Below, one piece after another: positions 32,786 through 38,835 of a stretch of DNA of 64,000 bases. The notes beneath the pieces were generated by a model. That model was given only the letters and a program-made list of their open reading frames with translations, searched no databases and was not told the DNA's origin. Positions within the stretch are counted from its first letter, which is position 1. Each line of letters starts with the position of its first letter. This DNA is from an uncultured Acetatifactor sp. (GTDB lineage: Bacteria; Bacillota; Clostridia; Lachnospirales; Lachnospiraceae). The translations under genes were made by a program, and so were the position numbers. Location of the stretch: positions 1-64,000 of the forward strand of contig CALWSL010000003.1 in assembly GCA_944384205.1 (NCBI GenBank), read 5' to 3'.

Positions 32786-33319
32786 ATGACAAAAGAAAAA
32801 GATGATAGATGGGCAAAGCAATTTGGTGATTTTGCAGAAACATTGACAATGTATGTATTGGGACAATTAAAAAATATGTCAGTTGCGCTGATTGACCATG
32901 TGGGCGCAGATGTAATAGCGGTAAAACGTGACAATACCTCTGTCCGTTATGCAATATCTGTGAAAGGGCGAAATATTCCGCCTAAAGAAAGTAAAAGCTT
33001 TAATTTTACACAAGGTAATATTGATAAATTGACAGAAACAGCAAAAACCTTTGGGATGATTCCGGCAGTATCTTTTGTCTTTGTGGATGAAATGGAAGGA
33101 CCAAAGAAAATAAGAATATTTGTTGCAAAACTAGAAGACCTTTTGGAAATGTGTTCAGACCCCAAAATAGGCTTTATAAATGGTGCAAGTGATGGTGTAA
33201 CAATTAGGTATACAGAAGGTAAGAATACCCATTGGTTATCTGCTATCCGTAGTTGCGACAGAATTGCATATTTTGAAATGCAGTTTAATGAATTAGAAAA
33301 TGTGGCGGTATTGGATTAA
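32786..33319 (+). CDS. PD-(D/E)XK nuclease-like protein, element 2 cargo
   Basis: The product has 177 residues. The segment GADVIAVKRDNTSVRYAISVKGR has the spacing of a PD-(D/E)XK active site: Asp in strand two, then a hydrophobic strand with a Ser-Val-Lys in place of the usual (D/E)-x-K, as in Mrr- or Hjc-like folds. FGDFAETLTMYVLGQL before it fits the helix carrying the first acidic residue. It may cut foreign DNA or be a catalytically altered binding protein; the middle acidic residue looks replaced by Ser. AAGGGG precedes the ATG at 32786. Assignment is tentative. Confidence 0.55.
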   Translation: MTKEKDDRWAKQFGDFAETLTMYVLGQLKNMSVALIDHVGADVIAVKRDNTSVRYAISVKGRNIPPKESKSFNFTQGNIDKLTETAKTFGMIPAVSFVFVDEMEGPKKIRIFVAKLEDLLEMCSDPKIGFINGASDGVTIRYTEGKNTHWLSAIRSCDRIAYFEMQFNELENVAVLD

Positions 33320-33368
33320 GTAATTTAAATTTTGTAAAAGAAGAAATCTTATTAAAACGCAATGAATA

Positions 33369-33397
33369 TTGCAAATCAGTTTTGAATATGCTATACT
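33369..33397 (+). promoter_or_regulatory. Promoter of antisense RNA, type I locus 2
   Basis: TTGCAA (33369-33374), 17-nt spacer, TATACT (33392-33397). Predicted start near 33404. Confidence 0.65.
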
Positions 33398-33403
33398 ATG
33401 CCT

Positions 33404-33485
33404 AGGCAAAAAGATGCGAGAGTTCCATATGGAACGACGAAGCCCCCACAAGTTGCGACCTTGTGGGGGCTTCTATTCCGTTTTG
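33404..33485 (+). ncRNA. Putative antitoxin RNA of type I locus 2
   Basis: A transcript of about 80 nt runs from the promoter to the terminator hairpin. It contains GTTCCATATGGAAC (33422-33435), which can pair over 13 positions with GUUCCAUGUGGAA at the toxin start codon, and then the 14-bp stem shared with the convergent toxin mRNA. This is the layout of RNA II in the par/Fst systems: one contact at the toxin translation start and one at the common terminator. Confidence 0.75.
33439..33473. terminator. Bidirectional terminator hairpin, type I locus 2
   Basis: GAAGCCCCCACAAG (33439-33452) pairs perfectly with CTTGTGGGGGCTTC (33460-33473) around TTGCGAC. The following TATTCCGTTTT serves the plus strand. 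The loop sequence is a likely site of first RNA-RNA contact. Confidence 0.8.
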
Positions 33486-33518
33486 GAAAGGTGGCTTAAA
33501 CCCTAGGCTAGTTACCGA

Positions 33519-33608
33519 TTACTCATCACTGTCTAACCATTTGCAAAGGTAGTAGGCAACTACACTTGCCATAACAGAGAGTAAAAAAAGATACGAGTAT
33601 TTCCACAT
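33519..33608 (-). CDS. Fst-like type I toxin peptide
   Basis: The peptide has 29 residues: MWKYSYLFLLSVMASVVAYY followed by LCKWLDSDE. One membrane helix and a short tail with KWLD and acidic end resemble the Fst/Ldr group and the common Firmicute peptides ending in (Y)CKWLD. A strong AAAGGGGG ribosome site lies 6 nt before the ATG. The start codon is embedded in GTTCCATGTGGAA, complementary to the facing small RNA, so antisense binding would hide the ribosome site. It is the last gene of element 2 and could stabilise it after integration. Confidence 0.75.
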   Translation of the reverse strand: MWKYSYLFLLSVMASVVAYYLCKWLDSDE

Positions 33609-33704
33609 GGAACACCCCCTTTCCGTACCAGTATAGGGGGCGGTAACAAAGATATTGTAGCATAATATGTCGAATATGAGAAGTTCGGAAATTCGATAAT
33701 TTGC

Positions 33705-33721
33705 GGTACGATATCGGTACG
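33705..33721. repeat. Paired GGTACG repeats, right end of element 2
   Basis: GGTACG at 33705-33710 and 33716-33721 (11-nt period) matches the pair at 28358-28372. Confidence 0.55.
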
Positions 33722-33780
33722 ATTGAGAGGACGAAGTGTTGAAGTCCTCCATTTCCTAGTTTTTTGAAGCGGTGGGCATT

Positions 33781-33801
33781 TTCGATTCCCATCACCCGCT
33801 T
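33781..33801 (+). repeat. attR core of element 2
   Basis: Exact 21-bp copy of the tRNA-Gly 3' end plus T (28272-28292). It marks the right boundary of element 2. Confidence 0.92.
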
Positions 33802-33851
33802 GTTAAAGCGGGGGATTGCACCCAGCTTGTTAAAGCGGGGGATTGCACCCT
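33798..33851 (+). repeat. Two tandem 27-nt units beside attR
   Basis: A 27-nt unit starting GCTTGTTAAAGCGGGGGATT and ending CACCC plus one base occurs at 33798-33824 and 33825-33851, followed by another GCTT. Each unit ends with a CACCCnGCTT junction like the tRNA-Gly end, which may reflect earlier integration or duplication events. A hairpin GTGCCC/GGGCAC follows at 33857-33879. Confidence 0.7.
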
Positions 33852-33971
33852 GCTTTTTTGTGCCCTAAAAGGGCACAAAGTATGATGACACGGAAAGGGC
33901 TTTATGGTAAAATGTAAAAGTGTGGAAATTTTGGAAATAATAGTTTTAAAGTAAAAAAAGGGTAAGGGAAA

Positions 33972-35198
33972 ATGGAAAATCAGTTTAATTGTGTTGAAGA
34001 CGAGGAACTGCGGAGAGAGCGCTGGAAGCAGAAAATTGCCAGGATGAAACATCAGAAAGAAAGGCGAGAACGGTTTAATCAGTATATAAGGCGATATGCG
34101 GTCTGCGGCTGTGGGGTGTTGTTTGCGATTATTATGATTGGTATCGGAATCGGGATACACCAGTCACAGAAAAGTGTTGAAGCGAAGGAGCCGGCAACTC
34201 GGGAAACGGAAACGCAGGAAAGGAGCTTGCAGGAACCGATAGAGGAGAATCCGACAGAACAGGAGCCTGCAGTTTGGAAAGCAGCAGCCGGGGCGGAAGT
34301 TGAAGAAACATCTTTAGAGGATAATACCCAAACGGAACCAGCTGTGGTTCCGGACGAGCTTAAGGTGGGAGATGTGATGTTCCATGCCGGATATGTTGCA
34401 GAAGCCACCGAGAGTACCCGCGCAGTGGGGCAGGAGGATGTACTCAGTGAGTATGCGATTCTGATTGATGCTGCATCCGGTACGATAGTAGCCCAGAGAA
34501 ATGCCGAAACTATTATAAATCCTGCATCCATGACGAAGATTTTGACGGTACTGGTTGCGGCGGAACATGTAACTAATCTGGATGATAAGTTTACTATAAC
34601 GCTTGAGATAACGGATTATGCCTATGTCAATGACTGCAGCGCCGTCGGCTTTTTGGACGGTGAGACAGTAACCGTCAGGGACTTGTTTTATGGCACAGTA
34701 CTGCCTTCCGGCGGAGATGCGGCAGTTGCGCTGGCTACTTACGTGGCGGGCTCACAGGAAGCTTTTGTAGAGATGATGAATGAAAAAGTAGAAGAACTGG
34801 GTTTGTCGGAGACAGCACATTTTACTAACTGTGTGGGACTTTACGATGAAGAACATTATTGTACCGTTTACGATATGGCAATGATTTTGAAAGCGGCAGT
34901 GGAGAATGATTTGTGCAGGGAAGTGTTGTCGGCACGTAAGTATACTACATCTGCAACGGAACAGCATCCTGAAGGAATCACGATTTCCAACTGGTTTTTG
35001 CGCAGGATTGAGGACAAGGATACAGGTGGAGAGGTGCTTTGCGCTAAGACGGGATATGTGAATCAGTCAGGAAGCTGTGCTGCCAGCTATGCTATTTCTG
35101 ATGGAGGTACGCCGTATATTTGTGTTACTGCCAAAACCTACAACAGTTGGAGATGTATCTATGACCATGTAGCAATGTACAGTCTTTATACAAAGTAA
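33972..35198 (+). CDS. D-alanyl-D-alanine carboxypeptidase (PBP5-type)
   Basis: The product has 408 residues. A cytoplasmic Arg/Lys-rich tail (1-38), a membrane helix (about 40-62) and an acidic, Glu/Thr-rich spacer precede the catalytic domain. All three penicillin-binding motifs are seen: SxxK in NPASMTKILT (near residue 185), S-G-G in VLPSGGDAA (near 245) and KTG in CAKTGYVNQSG (near 360). It trims the terminal D-Ala from peptidoglycan stem peptides at the outer face of the membrane. Usual family members have an N-terminal signal peptide and C-terminal anchor; here the anchor is N-terminal. It stands alone after element 2. Confidence 0.92.
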   Translation: MENQFNCVEDEELRRERWKQKIARMKHQKERRERFNQYIRRYAVCGCGVLFAIIMIGIGIGIHQSQKSVEAKEPATRETETQERSLQEPIEENPTEQEPAVWKAAAGAEVEETSLEDNTQTEPAVVPDELKVGDVMFHAGYVAEATESTRAVGQEDVLSEYAILIDAASGTIVAQRNAETIINPASMTKILTVLVAAEHVTNLDDKFTITLEITDYAYVNDCSAVGFLDGETVTVRDLFYGTVLPSGGDAAVALATYVAGSQEAFVEMMNEKVEELGLSETAHFTNCVGLYDEEHYCTVYDMAMILKAAVENDLCREVLSARKYTTSATEQHPEGITISNWFLRRIEDKDTGGEVLCAKTGYVNQSGSCAASYAISDGGTPYICVTAKTYNSWRCIYDHVAMYSLYTK

Positions 35199-35239
35199 AG
35201 AATGGGGAGAGATAAATAAGAAAAAGTAATAATAAATAT

Positions 35240-35268
35240 TTGTTATTTTCATAAAGTAATGATATAAT
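35240..35268 (+). promoter_or_regulatory. Plus-strand promoter upstream of the cas9 remnant
   Basis: TTGTTA (35240-35245), 17-nt spacer, TATAAT (35263-35268). The transcript would start near 35275 and run straight into the hairpin GGCTTGG-TAACA/TGTTA-CCAAGCC (35271-35305) followed by TTTTT, so it may end at once or be attenuated before cas9. Confidence 0.6.
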
Positions 35269-35282
35269 AGGGCTTGGATAAC

Positions 35283-35379
35283 AAAAAAAGACTTGTTACC
35301 AAGCCTTTTTAAATTCTGCACCATGCAGAGTCTCACGACGATTCCGGATAAACCTTATTTGCACTCGTCTTGTTAATTC
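35283..35379 (-). ncRNA. tracrRNA of a type II CRISPR-Cas system
   Basis: On the minus strand TGAATTAACAAG (35380-35369) is perfectly complementary to CTTGTTAATTCA of the CRISPR repeat, and CAAAT (35361-35357) pairs with the repeat's first bases GTTTG; the unpaired bases between form the usual bulge. A short nexus hairpin (GG-TTTAT-CC), then TCTGCA/TGCAGA, then a terminator GGCTTG/CAAGTC with TTTTTTT (35289-35283) complete a canonical tracrRNA of about 97 nt. It has its own consensus promoter and diverges from cas9. This part of the system looks intact. Confidence 0.88.
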
Positions 35380-35385
35380 ATTGTT

Positions 35386-35415
35386 ATCATAACATTTGAG
35401 AGAAGGAAATGTCAA
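35386..35415 (-). promoter_or_regulatory. Promoter of the tracrRNA
   Basis: On the minus strand TTGACA (35415-35410), an 18-nt spacer and TATGAT (35391-35386). Start predicted at about 35379. It overlaps the cas9 leader, so the two genes share this 30-bp region in opposite directions. Confidence 0.8.
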
Positions 35416-35432
35416 TAGTTACGGAGGGAAAA

Positions 35433-35882
35433 ATGAACAAAAGAGAATACTATTTAGGATTAGACATGGGAACATCCTCGGTAGGATGGGCAGTTACGGA
35501 TGAAAATTACAGACTTCTCAGAGCCAAGGGAAAGGATTTATGGGGAATCAGGGAGTTTGATGAGGCGCAGACTGCGGCGGAGAGACGTACCAAACGTATC
35601 AGTAGAAGAAGACGTCAGAGAGAACTGGCAAGGATTGGGCTTTTAAAAGAGTATTTTCATGATGCGATAACGCAGAAGGATGCAACATTTTATCAGAGAT
35701 TAGAAAATAGCAAATACCATTTGGAAGATAAGGACGAGGCTGTAAGAAGCAAGAATGGTATTTTTTGTGATGCGGATTATCAGGACAGAGATTATTTCAA
35801 GGAATTCCCAACAATTTTTCACCTTAGAAAAGAATTGATTTATAATGCGGCAGAGCATGATGTGCGGCTGGTATATCTGGCG
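35433..35882 (+). pseudogene. cas9: cas9, 5' fragment only
   Basis: About 150 codons of Cas9 remain. RuvC-I is intact (YYLGLDMGTSSVGWAV with the catalytic Asp), followed by the arginine-rich bridge helix (AAERRTKRISRRRRQRELAR) and the start of the recognition lobe (FPTIFHLRKELIY, then RLVYLAL). After RLVYLAL the family would continue HHIIKxRGHFL; instead the sequence changes to unrelated DNA and stops at 35942. HNH, RuvC-II/III and the PAM-binding domain are lost, so no active nuclease can be made. Start 35433 is chosen for the GGAGGG 4-9 nt upstream. No cas1, cas2, csn2 or cas4 is present. Confidence 0.92.
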
Positions 35883-36018
35883 CTTGGGTTACTTTTATCA
35901 CCAGCTTTTGAACAATGTCATTACTTCCAAAGCCAATGGTGAGGGCTTCAGCCAACGGAATGGCTGGTTTGGTCGGATAGTCCGCCAAACAGTTAAATTA
36001 AGCGACTTCACGTCGCAC
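35883..36018 (-). other. Possible 5' end of a group II intron
   Basis: Read on the minus strand, this segment begins GTGCGACGTGAAGTCGC directly after the codon TGG of the helicase fragment. Group II introns start GUGYG, and GCGAC/GTCGC forms an immediate stem. A second hairpin GTTTGG-CGGA/TCCG-CCAAAC follows. The helicase family normally continues past FDAYSW, and here it stops exactly at this point. Only about 135 nt precede the cas9 junction, so the rest of the intron is absent. The intron call is an inference from the border sequence. Confidence 0.45.
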
Positions 36019-37390
36019 CCAAGAGTATGCATCAAATGTCCCCTTTGTAACATAACGGTAAACAGCAATCTCGTCATTTTCATTACCCTGTCTGATACCT
36101 CGTCCCTCTCTCTGCTCGATACAGGAAGGCTTCCACGGACAATCAATGTGGTGCATGGCTACCAAATGTCTCTGCACATTTACGCCGGTTCCACATTGGT
36201 CAGTAGAACCAATCATAATCTTTTTCTTACCTGTACGCATTTCCTTAAAGAGTGTTTCCCTCTGTGCATCGGTTTTAGCATCATGGACAAAGGCAATCTC
36301 CTCTGCCGGAATCCCCTTTTTCACAAGCTCCGTCTTGATGTAGTTATACACATCAAAGGTACGCTCACCCTTTAAAAACAGTTCTTCCCAATCCTCGCTC
36401 CATGTGGCTTTCGGTGTTCCAATGTCCGAAAAAACAAGCTGGCAGCCAATTTTTCCATCTACATTGTTCTGGAAATATTCGGCTGCCACATTTTCTACCA
36501 CTTTATTCAGTTTGCTGCCGGGATTGTTTGGTGCGTCCGGTTCAAGTAGTCTTGCATCCGTACCAAGCAATCTTGCCTCATTTGTGATTTTAAGGAAGTT
36601 ATCTACGGACGGATCGACACCACCACCACGAATACGCTCTGCCCTGACTACGAAATCCTCCATCACCTGCTTGATATACCAATCCGGCTCGCTGTCCACA
36701 ATGATATAATTTCCGGTTCTAAGTCCCGGCACAGGAAGGTTTAACATATCCGCTGTCTGCACATCGGCTACCTCTCTGAAGGTAGTCATAAGCTCCGGTA
36801 AGTTGGTAAACTTATTAAATCGGCTCTTGAAACGGAAACCGCTTCCCTCAACCGTAAGTTCTAAGGCTGTTGTCACTTCTCCGAAGTTGGTTGCCCACGC
36901 ATCGAAATGGTGGATACCCATACGCTCTAAGGCTTCCTTCTGAAGATATAGCTGCATAACATACAGCTCGCACATGGTATTTGAGACGGGAGTACCCGTT
37001 GCAAACACAATACCCCTTCCGCCATTTAACTCCGTAAGGTACTGACATTTTAACTGCATATCCGTAGCCTTTTGTGAACCGGAGCTTGAAATACCGGACA
37101 CATTATTCATTTTGGAGAAAATGGCGAGGTTCTTAAAATGATGTGCCTCGTCTACCATGATTGAGTCGATACCAAGCTCCTCAAAGCAGATAAGGTCATC
37201 CTTTCTTGATTCATCGGATAACGCCTTTAACTGCTCCTGCAACTTCTTTTTCTGTGCTTCTATCTGCTTGATTGTCCATTGTTCTCCCTTTTCTGCCTTC
37301 CATTTCGTTCCGTTCTCGTCATAGAACTCCACAGAGATACCCCATTCGTGTCGCTCTACTTCACACTCATCATACTCATTTTTAAAATGA
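36019..37390 (-). pseudogene. Conjugative-element helicase/methylase, internal fragment
   Basis: About 457 codons of a very large SNF2-type helicase of integrative conjugative elements. Motif II (IMVDEAHHFKNL), motif III (VFATGTPVSNTM) and motif VI (EQREGRGIRQGNEN) are present, but the Walker A half, the usual N-terminal methyltransferase part and the C-terminal part are missing. The fragment has no natural start: its upstream edge (about 37390-37413) runs into CRISPR leader DNA. It lies antisense to cas9 and occupies the place of the rest of cas9 and the adaptation genes. Either a genuine replacement or a chimeric join. Confidence 0.85.
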
Positions 37391-37433
37391 CTGCTGGAAC
37401 TAAAGGAAAACATGAGGTTCTACGATACTGTTG

Positions 37434-37928
37434 GTTTGAGAGACTTGTTAATTCAGAAGAGTGTAAAACTACTTTTCTCCACTTACTGTCTCATAGTCCG
37501 TTTGAGAGACTTGTTAATTCAGAAGAGTGTAAAACAGCAAGCGGAATTGCATATACAGCACTTCCGTTTGAGAGACTTGTTAATTCAGAAGAGTGTAAAA
37601 CTCATATACAAGCCTTTTGTGCAAGAACCTGTTTGAGAGACTTGTTAATTCAGAAGAGTGTAAAACAAGCATTATGATATGAATATTCAAAAGCTTGTTT
37701 GAGAGACTTGTTAATTCAGAAGAGTGTAAAACCGGAATTGAAATGCAAATTGCAGAAGTTGGTTTGAGAGACTTGTTAATTCAGAAGAGTGTAAAACACA
37801 ACCACAGACAATTCACAAAGGTCAGAAGTTTGAGAGATTTGTTAATTCAGAAGAGTGTAAAATTTTCATATTTTTCCTCATTTACTACCGTAGTTTGAGA
37901 AACCTGCTAATTCAAAAGAGCACTACTA
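37434..37928 (+). CRISPR. Type II CRISPR array, 8 repeats and 7 spacers
   Basis: The 36-bp repeat starts GTTTGAGAGACTTGTTAATT and ends GTGTAAAAC. Repeats begin at 37434, 37500, 37566, 37631, 37697, 37762, 37828 and 37893; spacers are 29-30 nt. The first six are identical, the seventh has two changes and the eighth is degenerate, so the leader-distal end is on the right and crRNAs read on the plus strand. Only about 20-45 bp of leader survive before 37434. The repeat 5' half matches the tracrRNA at 35283-35379. Open frames across the array are translations of repeats, not genes. Confidence 0.97.
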
Positions 37929-38082
37929 ATACCTCATCCGATATAAAGACATGCCAGATGCTTTTTCGCCAACAAAATCCATATATCAACTATTTATTCC
38001 ATTGTTTAACCTCTATTTATTTCTTATAATATACCCATACAAATCAGGAACGTACCGAAAAGAAATTGATAGGAGGAACACC

Positions 38083-38763
38083 ATGAAACGATCCAAAATC
38101 AACGCAGAAATCAAGCATATGGAACAACTGATTCAGAAGCACGGCTTTGAGCTGCCCCCTTTCTGCAAATGGACTCCAAAGGATTGGAAGAGCAAAGGCG
38201 CAGAGTACAACGAAATACGCGACAATATGCTTGGCTGGGATATTACAGATTATGGACTGGGAAGATTTGACGAAGTAGGATTTTCGCTGATTACCATCCG
38301 CAATGGCAATCTGAAGCTGGACAAGTATACCAAGACCTACGCGGAAAAACTGCTTGTGGTGAAGGAAGGACAGATGGCGCCCATGCACTTCCATTGGAAC
38401 AAGATGGAGGACATTATCAACCGCGGCGGCGGAAATGTATTAATCACAGTATACAATTCTACGGAAAACGGAGAACTTGCGGATACAGACGTAACGGTTC
38501 ACTGTGACGGGCGGGAGTACACCGTCCCGGCTGGAACAAAAATAAGACTGACCCCAGGCGAAAGTATCACAATCTATCCATATATGTATCATGATTTTCA
38601 TGTGGAAGAAGGCAGCGGAGATGTACTCTTAGGAGAAGTATCAATGTGCAACGACGACGAAAATGACAACCGTTTTTACGAACCGATAGGACGTTTCCCT
38701 GAGATTGAAGAGGATGAAGAACCCTACCGCCTTCTTTGTAACGAGTACCCGAAGGCGAAATAG
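38083..38763 (+). CDS. D-lyxose (mannose) ketol-isomerase
   Basis: The product has 226 residues, a normal length. It is a cupin-type sugar isomerase: FDEVGFSLITIRNGN, then GQMAPMHFHWNKMEDIINRGGGN gives the metal-binding His-x-His and Glu, and the later HDFHVEEG supplies the last His. It converts D-lyxose to D-xylulose and, in several members, D-mannose to D-fructose. The start at 38083 has AGGAGG 6 nt upstream. It is the first gene of a cluster with a beta-mannosidase, so mannose is a plausible natural substrate here. Confidence 0.92.
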   Translation: MKRSKINAEIKHMEQLIQKHGFELPPFCKWTPKDWKSKGAEYNEIRDNMLGWDITDYGLGRFDEVGFSLITIRNGNLKLDKYTKTYAEKLLVVKEGQMAPMHFHWNKMEDIINRGGGNVLITVYNSTENGELADTDVTVHCDGREYTVPAGTKIRLTPGESITIYPYMYHDFHVEEGSGDVLLGEVSMCNDDENDNRFYEPIGRFPEIEEDEEPYRLLCNEYPKAK

Positions 38764-38835
38764 AAAAATTATTTTTCTGATAAGGTCATGCGCAACTGCC
38801 GAAATACAGGCAGTGGACAAATGGAGGACAACAAT

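Larger units (their letters stand above)
28292..33801. mobile_element. Integrative element 2 (about 5.5 kb) in tRNA-Gly
   Basis: The element is bounded by a 21-bp repeat of the tRNA-Gly 3' end. In order it holds an integrase facing the tRNA, an AT-rich non-coding zone, a ribbon-helix-helix protein, four cargo genes (small membrane protein, zinc-ribbon protein, two small unknowns including a nuclease-like protein) and a type I toxin-antitoxin pair. No transfer, replication or capsid gene is visible. Paired GGTACG repeats stand just inside both ends (28358-28381 and 33705-33721). The plan mirrors element 1, with different integrase specificity and cargo. Confidence 0.88.

Noticed and set aside
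33857-33879. GTGCCC/GGGCAC hairpin as a terminator
   Set aside because: The T-run precedes rather than follows the stem on the plus strand, and A-runs follow it on both strands.
36019-37413. Helicase frame as a functional gene
   Set aside because: It lacks Walker A, both natural ends and a ribosome site; its first residues come from CRISPR leader DNA.
37279-37898. Open frames with repeated RDLLIQKSVK or ERLVNSEECK peptides
   Set aside because: They are translations of the 36-bp CRISPR repeats in different frames, not a repeat protein.
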